From: Methylococcaceae bacterium | Lineage (GTDB): Bacteria > Pseudomonadota > Gammaproteobacteria > Methylococcales > Methylomonadaceae | DNA length: 64,000 nt | Assembly (NCBI GenBank): GCA_030693065.1 | Contig: JAUYBL010000013.1 | Coordinates: 146,915 to 210,914, forward strand | Direction of reading: 5' to 3' | Shown here: positions 10,246-18,558 of the stretch, piece by piece | How positions within the stretch are numbered: the stretch's first letter is position 1 | Layout of the letters: the number at the start of each line of letters is the position of its first letter | Program-made: the position numbers and the translations under genes | The notes under the pieces: model-generated | The model's input: the letters and a program-made list of their open reading frames with translations, nothing else | Database searches by the model: none | Told to the model about the DNA's origin: nothing

Positions 10246-11292
10246 ATGACAGAAAACACCTCTTTTATACCTTGTTACGACTTTTCACCGTCAGTAAATG
10301 CAGCCTATCTGAAAGAAATTATCCCCCTTATGGTGCGCCACAACGTTGGCGCTAATCCTATTAATTACGCCATTTGGTATGACTATGTTGCTGGTAACAA
10401 CGCTAAATTAACTGAACTTGTTAATTCCATGATTAGCGAGCAGAAGGCCTTTGATAGTGAAACCAGTATTGAGCTCTACAAAAAACATGTTTGTAACGCC
10501 TCTCTTGAGTCATTTGAAAAAATTAATGACCAAATTCAAAAAGTAATTGCGCAAGCCACCAGCTCTATTAACGACACTTGTCATAAAGCAGAAGAAACTA
10601 ACGATAGTTTTCAGAAAAAAACACTGGTTCTGGAAAATATCTCTGAGGCAACTGATATAAAAACTGTTTTGCAAGAGATCATTCAAGAAACCAAGTCTCT
10701 CGCTGAAACGAGTCACTTGATGCAAACAAAACTCAATGATGCCAATAAAGAAATGCAACAGTTGCGTTTAGAATTGGCCCAAGTTCGCCAAGCGGCAGTT
10801 ACCGACGGATTAACCGGCTTATTAAATCGTCGCGCTTTTGACCAGACATTGGCTGAAATCATTGATGGTTCTGAATCCCATATGACGTGTTTGTCGATGC
10901 TCGATATTGATCATTTTAAGCGAGTCAATGATACCTACGGCCACACCGTTGGTGATAACGTGATCAAATACGTTGCGGCATTAATGAAAAAACATGCCGA
11001 AGATCACCATCATGTGGCCAGATATGGCGGCGAAGAATTGGCCATTATTATGCCGAATACCACTAAGGAAAAAGCCATAGAAATTTCCGAAATCATTCGA
11101 AGCTCCATGGAAAGTAGCCGCTTAAAACGCAAAGACAATAGCCAGCCCTTGAACACAATTACCCTTTCAATTGGCATTGCTCAATTGCAAGCGGGCGATG
11201 ATGCAGAAAGTTTTATCGTCCGTGCTGACACTGCACTGTATAAGGCAAAAGAAACCGGCCGAAATAAAGTCGTCCATGACCATAGCAATTAA
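10246..11292 (+). CDS. Diguanylate cyclase (GGDEF domain), soluble
   Basis: Makes cyclic-di-GMP. It has 348 residues and no membrane segment. The N-terminal 180 residues are a helical region with a coiled-coil stretch just before the catalytic domain (about residues 130-185). The GGDEF domain begins at AAVTDGLTGLLNRRAFD and has the active-site motif RYGGEELA, a functional variant. The RxxD inhibitory I-site expected four residues before the HVAR-YGG segment is replaced by EDHH, so product inhibition by that route is not expected. A good ribosome site (TTAGGAC) precedes the ATG. The N-terminal signal sensed is unknown. Confidence 0.88.
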   Translation: MTENTSFIPCYDFSPSVNAAYLKEIIPLMVRHNVGANPINYAIWYDYVAGNNAKLTELVNSMISEQKAFDSETSIELYKKHVCNASLESFEKINDQIQKVIAQATSSINDTCHKAEETNDSFQKKTLVLENISEATDIKTVLQEIIQETKSLAETSHLMQTKLNDANKEMQQLRLELAQVRQAAVTDGLTGLLNRRAFDQTLAEIIDGSESHMTCLSMLDIDHFKRVNDTYGHTVGDNVIKYVAALMKKHAEDHHHVARYGGEELAIIMPNTTKEKAIEISEIIRSSMESSRLKRKDNSQPLNTITLSIGIAQLQAGDDAESFIVRADTALYKAKETGRNKVVHDHSN

Positions 11293-11323
11293 GAAAGCTG
11301 CGGATTCAGTTTTTTATTAATTA

Positions 11324-11848
11324 ATGACGCTGAAATTGTCTTTTATCAAAGCTGAGCCACAAGATGCGGAGCAGCTTGCCGCCTTAATAAATTCGGCTTA
11401 TCGGGGCGAAGCCAGCAAACAAGGGTGGACCACCGAAGCCGACTTGTTAGATGGATACCGAACAAACACGGCAGAGCTCGCACGTTTGTTAGCAAGTGAT
11501 GATTCAATGATTCTGCTGTGTAAAAATAGCGAACAACTGATCGGATCAATACATCTGCAAAAAAAACAAGAAAAGGTTTATTTCGGAATGCTGGCAGTTA
11601 GGCCGGCCTTACAAGGGCGCGGGATAGGTAAGCAATTGCTATTTGCTGCTGAACTGGCCGCTCAGCAAATTTGGTCAGTGAGCACATTTGTCATGGCGGT
11701 GATTACCTCTCGGCACGAACTGATTGCCTTTTATGAGCGACGAGGTTACCGGCGTACCGGAGCGATCATTGACTTTCCTTTGAATCCGGAGTTATGGACG
11801 GCCAAGGTGTCAGGCTTGCAATTGGAACTTCTGGAGAAGACGCTCTAA
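11324..11848 (+). CDS. GNAT family N-acetyltransferase
   Basis: A 174-residue Gcn5-related acetyltransferase. The acetyl-CoA binding motif A is seen as AVRPALQGRGIGKQLL (about residues 92-107), followed by the FYERRGYRRTG motif B segment. Its acceptor is unknown. It lies 31 bases after the GGDEF gene and converges on the glycan cluster. No clear terminator was seen in the 30 bases separating it from the opposing SDR gene. Confidence 0.8.
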   Translation: MTLKLSFIKAEPQDAEQLAALINSAYRGEASKQGWTTEADLLDGYRTNTAELARLLASDDSMILLCKNSEQLIGSIHLQKKQEKVYFGMLAVRPALQGRGIGKQLLFAAELAAQQIWSVSTFVMAVITSRHELIAFYERRGYRRTGAIIDFPLNPELWTAKVSGLQLELLEKTL

Positions 11849-11878
11849 TTCTTTTGTCAAAGGGTTTCCATATATTAG

Positions 11879-12811
11879 TCAAGATGGCAAATCCTCTGTC
11901 GGCAGCACAAAAGATCTTGGTTTAAAAGCGAAGTCTCGTGCTGCTTCGGTGTGGTCAAACACCAAATCCTGATTCATGCGCTCGGCCATGGCAGCAGACC
12001 AATTTTGATATCGCGGCAAGTAGCGCAGCAAAGTTACTGCTAAACGGAAAGTCCACAACGGCACTGTCAGCAAACGCGGGCGGCGGTTAAGTGATATAAA
12101 TACTCGGGTAACCATGTTGCGATAACTGAGTGTCTCGCCGCCGGAAATGTTATAGGCCCTATTTACTGGACAAGATGCCTCTATAGTCGCCAGACACGCA
12201 CTCGCGACATCTGCAGCGTGGATAGGCTGGCGAAGGCCGCTTGCTTTGCCAAACAAAGGAAAGAAACCAAAACGACGGATGAAGCGTGTTATCTCGGCAA
12301 TATTTTTGTCTTGTCCAAAACCATAAATCAGCGTGGGGCGCAGAATCACCCATTCCACACAAGTCCTCTCTGCCCACTCTTGCACACGGGCTTCTGCATT
12401 TGCAATCTGGAGAGCAGTGGCTTGTTCTTCTGGATCAGTGGATTCATTCTTGGTAAAACGGCTGGTAGACGATAGTACGACGACCCGACGCGCACCATGA
12501 ACTTCAAAAAAACTAAAATAATCAGGTAACACCCAGATGGGCGCTAGGCAAATCCAATTGGGGATGACATCTGCTGACTTTTGGAGGGCTGGCGACAGTG
12601 AAATTGATTCAGGCATTGGCAATCGTTGCCATTGCAGTCCCTTGCCAGGCTGTTCATCGGTACTCCTTGAACATGCAGTTATCAGCCAACCGGTCTCATT
12701 CAACAGCGGCAGTAGGCATGTCCCAACCAAACTGGTTGCGCCAAGGATACCTATACGGTTTTGTGGAAGTTCTTTAACCTCCGAGAAAGGCTTCTGCCTG
12801 GATTCGCTCAC
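11879..12811 (-). CDS. NAD-dependent sugar epimerase/dehydratase-like SDR protein
   Basis: A 310-residue extended short-chain dehydrogenase. The Rossmann motif is GILGATSLVGTCLL (about residues 22-35), and the catalytic region has LSSTSRF and a later ILRPTLIYGFGQD; note that the usual YxxxK sequence is not obvious. The C-terminal part (FRLAVTLLRYLP) resembles NDUFA9-like/atypical SDRs often found at the end of polysaccharide clusters. The start is a GTG at 12811. It is the last gene of the glycan operon, 65 bases after the preceding glycosyltransferase. The substrate is unknown. Confidence 0.7.
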   Translation of the reverse strand: MSESRQKPFSEVKELPQNRIGILGATSLVGTCLLPLLNETGWLITACSRSTDEQPGKGLQWQRLPMPESISLSPALQKSADVIPNWICLAPIWVLPDYFSFFEVHGARRVVVLSSTSRFTKNESTDPEEQATALQIANAEARVQEWAERTCVEWVILRPTLIYGFGQDKNIAEITRFIRRFGFFPLFGKASGLRQPIHAADVASACLATIEASCPVNRAYNISGGETLSYRNMVTRVFISLNRRPRLLTVPLWTFRLAVTLLRYLPRYQNWSAAMAERMNQDLVFDHTEAARDFAFKPRSFVLPTEDLPS

Positions 12812-12876
12812 CGGATTATTGTTTTTAGAAAATTGATAAGGCGCTTAACTAGGGGAAAAATAAACGCAGTCATCTG

Positions 12877-13782
12877 CTACCACTTAAGTTTTAATGCACG
12901 GCCGACATGTCTGGCCGAGTAGTAAGTGGCTACTAAGAAAAATCGTAGCCATACCCCAATACCAACTAGCCACATCAATGCTCCAGGATATTGATGGCGA
13001 AAAAACTTACGGTAAAACCGCTGCATTCCCTTATGCTTGTGCCATTCGACAAAAACCGGCCGACTTCTACCGCATATCCCCAATGCATGGGTGATTTGTG
13101 CTGACGGGACGAACAGAATCGTCCAGCCTTTTTGGCGGAAGCGCATACACCAGTCCAGATCTTCGCAATGTAAAAAATAACTTTCGTCCCATTCGCCAAC
13201 ATCCAGCATTGCTTCACGTTTAACCATCATACAAGCACCAGAAATTGCTTCCACTTCGATGGCGTGGTCTGGTAAAGGTTGTTTGTGCAAGTTAAAATCA
13301 AAAAATAAACGTGGCCAACGGTCCGAAAAACGCGCTAATCCAAATGCGCGCACAAAAGAACGCCACGGGGTGGGAACAGCCCTGCGGCCACCAGCTTGTT
13401 CGGTGCCGTCCGGATTAACAAGCAAGCCCCCTGCCATACCCACTAAGGCATCACCAGCTCGGGCATTGTTTCCGAAGGCATTCAACAATTGCACCAAAGC
13501 TTCCGGTTTGAATGAGCAGTCTGGATTAAGAAACAGCAGGAATGGAGCGGAAGCACAAGCAGTTCCCTTATTACAAGCCGCAGCGAAACCAACGTTGGCT
13601 GAGTTTCTAATTATTTGTACGCAAGGTAAGCCCATCAAGGAATTTAAACTGTTGTCGGTTGATGCGTTATCAACCACGATTATTTCGATGTCTAATGGAC
13701 AATTCAGCAACGAATCGACACAACTACGCAGCAACTTACCAGCGTTGTAATTGACGATGATTGTTGAGATGACAGCACTCAT
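12877..13782 (-). CDS. Family 2 glycosyltransferase (rhamnosyltransferase-like)
   Basis: A 301-residue GT-A glycosyltransferase of the WbbL/RfbF type. Motifs are IIVNYNAGKLLRSCVDSLL at the N-terminus, VDNASTDNS, NVGFAAACNKG and the metal-binding LFLNPDCS, then EVEAISGACMMVKREA and a FLHCEDLDWCMR acceptor-side motif. The C-terminus has a hydrophobic patch (ALMWLVGIGVWLRFFLVATYY) that may associate with the membrane. The start ATG overlaps the stop of the upstream GT2 gene (ATGA). It is likely to add one sugar of the exported glycan; donor and linkage are unknown. Confidence 0.88.
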   Translation of the reverse strand: MSAVISTIIVNYNAGKLLRSCVDSLLNCPLDIEIIVVDNASTDNSLNSLMGLPCVQIIRNSANVGFAAACNKGTACASAPFLLFLNPDCSFKPEALVQLLNAFGNNARAGDALVGMAGGLLVNPDGTEQAGGRRAVPTPWRSFVRAFGLARFSDRWPRLFFDFNLHKQPLPDHAIEVEAISGACMMVKREAMLDVGEWDESYFLHCEDLDWCMRFRQKGWTILFVPSAQITHALGICGRSRPVFVEWHKHKGMQRFYRKFFRHQYPGALMWLVGIGVWLRFFLVATYYSARHVGRALKLKW

Positions 13783-14807
13783 TTTGTTTTTATGCCCAGT
13801 TTTGATTTAATTATCCGCTTATCTAACTGTTGCCAAATTTCAGCAATTGAAGCAACCCTTGCGCTTTGAATAAGTTGACGCTTGCACCACATTTTCGGCA
13901 AGCCCAATATTGCATCCCGTTTAGCCCTCCAAAGCACACTGCCTTGACCATGCATTGCGAACCAAATAATGCTCACTAGATTCAACGCTAAATGTAATGG
14001 TAGCAACAACCAAAATAAGATTCCCGGCATATCTTTTACGAAGGTCCACACCAAATTACGATGTCCATGATACACAGAAAAGTCGCTGTGTTGTCCACCA
14101 GTTGTGCCTGATCCGACATGTTGTGCTACTGACTGGGGCACATATAGACAGCGATATCCCGCTAGCCGCAAACGAAAACCGAGATCTACATCTTCCACAT
14201 AGCAGAAATAGTCTTCGTCGAAGCCACCGATTTCACGCAAAGCGCTATGTCGATAAAGAGCTGCCGCCGCGCAGGGTGAAAATACTTCACGCTCACTTTC
14301 CGGTGCAGTCGTAACAGATGCGCCATGCCACATGCGCCAGACCAAGCCGCTTATATGGTAAGCATCACCGGCGCCATCCATTATCTCTGGATTGCTTGAA
14401 TTTACCAGTTTGCTGGCGAACATGTCGAACGCCGGATTATTTTCCGTGGCAATTAACAGTGCTTCCAGCCAGCGAGGTTCCGCGAACGCATCAGGGTTTA
14501 GTAATGCAATCCATTTAGACTCGGTCGATGCTGCGTTGATTGCCAAGTTGTTGGCGCGCGCAAAACCGCTATTGTCATTCTGCTCTATCAACCGCACGAA
14601 GGGGAATTGCCGCGCGATTTCAACCGATTCATCGGTACTTGCGTTGTCTACTAGAATGATCTCGTGCGGCTGGATTGTCTGAGCCATCAATGCAGTTATG
14701 CATTGCTCAAGAAATTGTTTACCGTTCCAATTGACGATTACTACAGTAACTTTTGATCTTGAGTTACTCAAACGTCGTTTATCCTCGTGACTGCCGATTC
14801 CTTCCAC
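13779..14807 (-). CDS. Family 2 glycosyltransferase
   Basis: A GT-A glycosyltransferase of the same type as its downstream neighbour. It has VTVVIVNWNGKQFLEQCI, VDNASTDES, NSGFARANNLAI, LLNPDAF and FCYVEDVDLGFRLR, with a hydrophobic helix pair near residue 270 (GILFWLLLPLHLALNLVSIIWF). The open frame starts at a GTG (14807), which overlaps gmhB by 40 bases. A TTG at 14771 that overlaps the gmhB stop (TTGA) would give a start just before the first beta strand and is equally plausible. Duplication of the adjacent GT2 is possible. Confidence 0.87.
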   Translation of the reverse strand: MEGIGSHEDKRRLSNSRSKVTVVIVNWNGKQFLEQCITALMAQTIQPHEIILVDNASTDESVEIARQFPFVRLIEQNDNSGFARANNLAINAASTESKWIALLNPDAFAEPRWLEALLIATENNPAFDMFASKLVNSSNPEIMDGAGDAYHISGLVWRMWHGASVTTAPESEREVFSPCAAAALYRHSALREIGGFDEDYFCYVEDVDLGFRLRLAGYRCLYVPQSVAQHVGSGTTGGQHSDFSVYHGHRNLVWTFVKDMPGILFWLLLPLHLALNLVSIIWFAMHGQGSVLWRAKRDAILGLPKMWCKRQLIQSARVASIAEIWQQLDKRIIKSKLGIKTK

Positions 14808-15343
14808 AACGAGATGCCTTCCTTTAACGAGTGAATTTTGTGTGTTGCTGCATTGGACAGAAGTTTCTCTTGCCCATCATCTGTCAAATAATGGCATCTT
14901 ATCCCGATACCCGCATTTTTGGCCGCCTGCATGTCTGAATCTTTATCTCCGATCATAATCGAATGTTCCAGGTCGAGCCCGAATTTTTCTGCTGCACGCA
15001 ATAACATTCCGGGATTGGGTTTACGATCAAACGAGTCTTTCTTGTAATGCCCGATACCGTGCTCAGGATGATATGGGCAATAGAAAAAGTCAGTGATTGG
15101 CGCATCTTCGAGCTCAAATTGCTTACACATCCATTCTGTCAGTGTGAAAAAGTCTTGTTTTGAGTAATAGCCTCGTCCGATTCCCGCCTGATTAGTTACT
15201 ACGATCAAAAGATAGCCAGAGCGTTTAGCCGCCCGGCAGAGATCGAAAATGCCATCAATGAATCGAAATTTTTCTGTGCTCGATGTGTAACCTGCGTCAT
15301 GGTTAATGACCCCGTCACGATCAAGAAAAAGCGCACTTACCAC
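14768..15343 (-). CDS. gmhB: D-glycero-D-manno-heptose 1,7-bisphosphate phosphatase
   Basis: HAD-family phosphatase removing the 7-phosphate of heptose bisphosphate. It is 191 residues with a GTG start. HAD motif I is LFLDRDGVIN (D8, D10), then VVTNQAGIGRG, and the later GDKDSDMQAAKNAGI carries the metal-binding Asp. The zinc loop begins CPYHPEHG but where the E. coli enzyme has two further Cys before RKPHPGM this protein has DSFDRKPNPGM, so a Cys4/His-type zinc site looks incomplete. It belongs to the four-gene heptose module; in that context the alpha-anomer is the expected substrate. Confidence 0.88.
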   Translation of the reverse strand: MVSALFLDRDGVINHDAGYTSSTEKFRFIDGIFDLCRAAKRSGYLLIVVTNQAGIGRGYYSKQDFFTLTEWMCKQFELEDAPITDFFYCPYHPEHGIGHYKKDSFDRKPNPGMLLRAAEKFGLDLEHSIMIGDKDSDMQAAKNAGIGIRCHYLTDDGQEKLLSNAATHKIHSLKEGISLWKESAVTRINDV

Positions 15344-15350
15344 AGACTAG

Positions 15351-16037
15351 TTACAATCCTAAAAGTTCTGTTTGTGCTAATGCATAGTCATCTGGCACGC
15401 CGATATCAAGAAAACGGCCATGCGTGATGAATCCATCGAACCGGATTTGTTGCAGATGTTTTATAAAAAACTCGGTCTCAATGGAAAAAGGCTGACCCAA
15501 AGTAAATTCATCAAGTGCATGTTTTGGCAAAATATAGCAGCCGGCATTGATTAAGCCGGGGCCCTCCATTCCTTTCTCAAGGAAGGCGGTGATTGCCCCG
15601 TCATGCATCTCCACTCTACCGAAACGTGTTGTGTCGGAAACCTCACGAACCACGATGGTCGGATGGCGTCTTGCTCGCCATAATTGTTCCAATTCTTCAG
15701 CCTCGATATCAAGGTAGGTGTCGCCGTTAAATATGAAAACATGATCGGTTAAGCAATGGGGTAAGGCTGCGCGAATTGCTCCGCCTGTACCCAATGGCTG
15801 GGACTCCACTTCATACACTAGCTCCATACCCAAATAACGGTCACCAAAATGCGCGATAACTTTCTCAGCCATAAAACCAAGGGAAAGCATAATCCGTTTG
15901 AAACCTTTCCGGGCAAGTGTGGAAAGCAACAACTCCATGAACGGACGTCCGGCAATAGGTGCCATTGGTTTTGGCAGGTCAGGGACAACCTCACGAAGTC
16001 GTGTGCCGAAGCCGCCAGCAAGCACAATGGCCTCCAT
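15351..16037 (-). CDS. hddC: D-glycero-alpha-D-manno-heptose 1-phosphate guanylyltransferase
   Basis: Nucleotidyltransferase (228 residues) that activates heptose-1-phosphate with GTP. The signature LAGGFGTRLREVVPDLPKPM is at the N-terminus, and IFNGDTYLDI carries the metal-binding Asp. The call as hddC rather than another sugar nucleotidyltransferase rests on the neighbours gmhA, hddA and gmhB. A TTG three bases upstream is possible, but the ATG at 16037 overlaps the gmhA stop by one base (TGATG) and is preferred. Confidence 0.85.
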   Translation of the reverse strand: MEAIVLAGGFGTRLREVVPDLPKPMAPIAGRPFMELLLSTLARKGFKRIMLSLGFMAEKVIAHFGDRYLGMELVYEVESQPLGTGGAIRAALPHCLTDHVFIFNGDTYLDIEAEELEQLWRARRHPTIVVREVSDTTRFGRVEMHDGAITAFLEKGMEGPGLINAGCYILPKHALDEFTLGQPFSIETEFFIKHLQQIRFDGFITHGRFLDIGVPDDYALAQTELLGL

Positions 16038-16621
16038 CAACTTGGTCTCTTAAATAAAGATTGTTCGACTAAACCACACAAAATATGACCAATTACCAAA
16101 TGCCCCTCCTGAATTTTTGGGGTATCGTCAGAAGGTACTTCAATCAGATGGTCACAAAGCTTTTTCATGGGGCCGCCACGATTGCCAGTCAGTCCAATGC
16201 TTATTAACCCGCGTGTACGGGCTTCTTCCAAGGCAAGTAGCACATTCTGAGATGTGCCCGAGGTAGAATAACCAATGAACACATCGCCTTTTTTACCATG
16301 AGCCTGCACTTGACGGGCAAACAGCTTTTCAAACCCGTAATCGTTACCAATGCTCGTTAAAATTGAGGTGTCGCAGGTTAAGGCAATAGCGGCCAAAGCT
16401 GGGCGATCAAATTCAAACCGGCTGACGAATTCACCGGCAATGTGTTGAGCGTCGGCAGCACTGCCGCCGTTGCCTGCAAGCAGTATCTTACCTCCTGCTT
16501 GCAAGCAAGAGATGCATGCTTGCGCAGACTGCTTTACCTGTAACAACAGCGCATCATCAGCCAGCATGGCGGACATCACTCGCTGCGCCTCAGCAACCTG
16601 TGCAGAAATATAATTCTTCAT
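16037..16621 (-). CDS. gmhA: Sedoheptulose 7-phosphate isomerase
   Basis: SIS-domain isomerase (194 residues) forming D-glycero-D-manno-heptose 7-phosphate from sedoheptulose 7-phosphate. The family signature GGKILLAGNGGSAADAQHIA is present, followed by GEFVSRF and the phosphate-binding GYSTSGTSQNVL. The ATG at 16621 overlaps the hddA stop (ATGA) and has GGAGAG seven bases upstream. An ATG 12 bases earlier (16633) is a weaker alternative. First committed step of the GDP-heptose module. Confidence 0.9.
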   Translation of the reverse strand: MKNYISAQVAEAQRVMSAMLADDALLLQVKQSAQACISCLQAGGKILLAGNGGSAADAQHIAGEFVSRFEFDRPALAAIALTCDTSILTSIGNDYGFEKLFARQVQAHGKKGDVFIGYSTSGTSQNVLLALEEARTRGLISIGLTGNRGGPMKKLCDHLIEVPSDDTPKIQEGHLVIGHILCGLVEQSLFKRPS

Positions 16622-17646
16622 CCAACTCTCCATGCCTGCGAGCCATATTTGGTGAAGTGGCAGTTACTCAGCTGGCCATTAAACTTTCTTAGTGCTCTAG
16701 TAATATCCATACGCTTTTCAGGTGGCATAAAAAACATCATAAAGCCGCCTCCGCCTGCGCCAGAAACTTTTCCCGCCAATGCGCCTGCATCAATAGCTGC
16801 ATTATAAATTTCATCAATGTGCAGATTAGAGACTGTTTTAGCCGAACGTTTCTTATTACTCCATCCTTGTCGCATAGAGTCAACTATTCCATCAAAATCG
16901 CCTCTGAGTAGACACTCTTTCATAATCAGTGCTTCGCGCTTAATACCATGCATTGCTTCCAAAGCCTCTTCGGAACCTGATTGTATGTTAGTGCTTTGGT
17001 CGGCAATAATCTTAGCGGACTCACGCGAAACGCCGGTGTAAAACAACAGCAGGGATGCTTCCAATTCGCAGATAATCCAGTTCTTAATGCGCAATGGATT
17101 GATTACTGCGCGATCGTCAGCATAGAACTCCATGAAATTGAAGCCACCAAAGGTTGCGGAATACTGATCTTGCCTGCCACCTTGTAAGGCGCAATCCAAG
17201 CGCTCTATCTTAAATGCCAAATGGGCAATGGTGTAATCATCCAGAGGAAGATTAAGAAACTCAGCAAAGCAGCGAATCATTACCACTACCAATGTGGATG
17301 ACGAACCCAGACCAGAGCCTGCTGGTGCATCGCAAAATGTACTGAGTTCCAAAGGAATAGGTTCTCCTCCGTTGTAATGTTTAATCATATGGTTATAAAC
17401 GGCTTTATGAAGATCGAGCTTGCCGTTTAACGCTAACGGCTCGGCAAGTGCTTTCACCTTTTCGGACTGTTGATCGGTAGCAACAAAACGAATAACTGGC
17501 TCATCCAGAGTCTTGATAACCGCATAGGCATAGCGGTCGATTGTGGCGTTGAGCACGAAGCCGCCGTGAATATCGCAATACGGTGAAACATCAGTGCCGC
17601 CACCGGCGAGACCAAGGCGAAGAGGGGCTCGAGCGCGAATAATCAT
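16618..17646 (-). CDS. hddA: D-glycero-alpha-D-manno-heptose 7-phosphate kinase
   Basis: GHMP-superfamily kinase (342 residues) that phosphorylates heptose 7-phosphate at C1. It has the N-terminal RAPLRLGLAGGGTDVSPY, the ATP-binding GHMP loop PAGSGLGSSSTLVV, and the C-terminal GKVSGAGGGGFMMFF. The separate kinase (hddA) and guanylyltransferase (hddC), instead of the fused ADP-pathway HldE, point to GDP-D-glycero-alpha-D-manno-heptose as product, used in S-layer and O-antigen glycans. The stop overlaps gmhA. Confidence 0.9.
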   Translation of the reverse strand: MIIRARAPLRLGLAGGGTDVSPYCDIHGGFVLNATIDRYAYAVIKTLDEPVIRFVATDQQSEKVKALAEPLALNGKLDLHKAVYNHMIKHYNGGEPIPLELSTFCDAPAGSGLGSSSTLVVVMIRCFAEFLNLPLDDYTIAHLAFKIERLDCALQGGRQDQYSATFGGFNFMEFYADDRAVINPLRIKNWIICELEASLLLFYTGVSRESAKIIADQSTNIQSGSEEALEAMHGIKREALIMKECLLRGDFDGIVDSMRQGWSNKKRSAKTVSNLHIDEIYNAAIDAGALAGKVSGAGGGGFMMFFMPPEKRMDITRALRKFNGQLSNCHFTKYGSQAWRVG

Positions 17647-17661
17647 GTTGCTGATTCCACC

Positions 17662-18399
17662 TTATAATGTTGAATCATTGTCGAATGGAGTACGCCCCTC
17701 ATTAGACTGTTTCATCATCTGCATATCATCCTTGTATTGGTTAAGATGCAATCGCACCTCTCGCTCTGGTTGCTGTGTTGATCTCAGCCATCGCCCACCG
17801 ACCTCAACCTCAACTGCCTGGCGCTTGCGAATGACCAGCTCAATACCACACTCTGCAACGGGAGTCAGGGTCTGATCGAAGCGAGGTAGGTCAAAGCGAT
17901 AATTTGCAGAAAGCTGCTCGATCCTGACTACTTCCGCGGCTGACCCAAGTTCGCGAACTATATCTAGTAGATTTATAGAACGGTTACTCCACGATTTCGT
18001 CTTGAAAATTGTGAATGTCCACTTGTGGTCACGGTTAAAGGTGCTGGGAAATATCCCTTGCTCGTACAAGTCCTCATCCGGCACGGTGATTACCAAATAG
18101 CCACCTTCGCGCACTACACGGAACCAGTTGCGCAATCCCTCGGCGGGGTCTACTAGATGCTCCAGACAATGACTGCTGTGCACAAAATCGAGAGAGCCTT
18201 CCTCAACCCCATTGAGAAATTGGGCGTCGCCATCTTCCCAGTCCCATGTTTTTATGCTTTTTATGAGTGGGAAAAGTTCTTTGTACAGCAGCAATGGATC
18301 GGGTTTCCCCCCAATATCTAGGCCGTCATTGACGAAATATTTCCGCAAAAAGTTTGAGTCGGCGAGTCGTCGCTGTATGGACTTGCTGCATTCTTTCAT
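17662..18399 (-). CDS. Class I SAM-dependent methyltransferase
   Basis: A 245-residue methyltransferase_11-type protein. It has GLDIGGKPDPL as a modified motif I, DFVHSSHCLEHLVDPAEGL as the motif II/III region and GGYLVITVPDEDLYEQG. An ATG at 18399 has GGAG at the proper distance and is preferred over one at 18429. It lies just before hddA in transcription order, inside the glycan cluster. The C-terminal 50 residues are charged and resemble no domain I know. A sugar O-methylation role is plausible but inferred. Confidence 0.78.
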   Translation of the reverse strand: MKECSKSIQRRLADSNFLRKYFVNDGLDIGGKPDPLLLYKELFPLIKSIKTWDWEDGDAQFLNGVEEGSLDFVHSSHCLEHLVDPAEGLRNWFRVVREGGYLVITVPDEDLYEQGIFPSTFNRDHKWTFTIFKTKSWSNRSINLLDIVRELGSAAEVVRIEQLSANYRFDLPRFDQTLTPVAECGIELVIRKRQAVEVEVGGRWLRSTQQPEREVRLHLNQYKDDMQMMKQSNEGRTPFDNDSTL

Positions 18400-18558
18400 A
18401 GTTTCTCCATAAAATTTAGAAATTTCCAATAGAATCCGATTTACATCAGCTAAAGCAGATAACTAAACGACTAACTTTTGAATAAGTAATAATCGACAAG
18501 CTTTAATTGCTCTAAAGTTCTTCAAACCATCTGATATGTTAACAATGGCAGCAAATTC

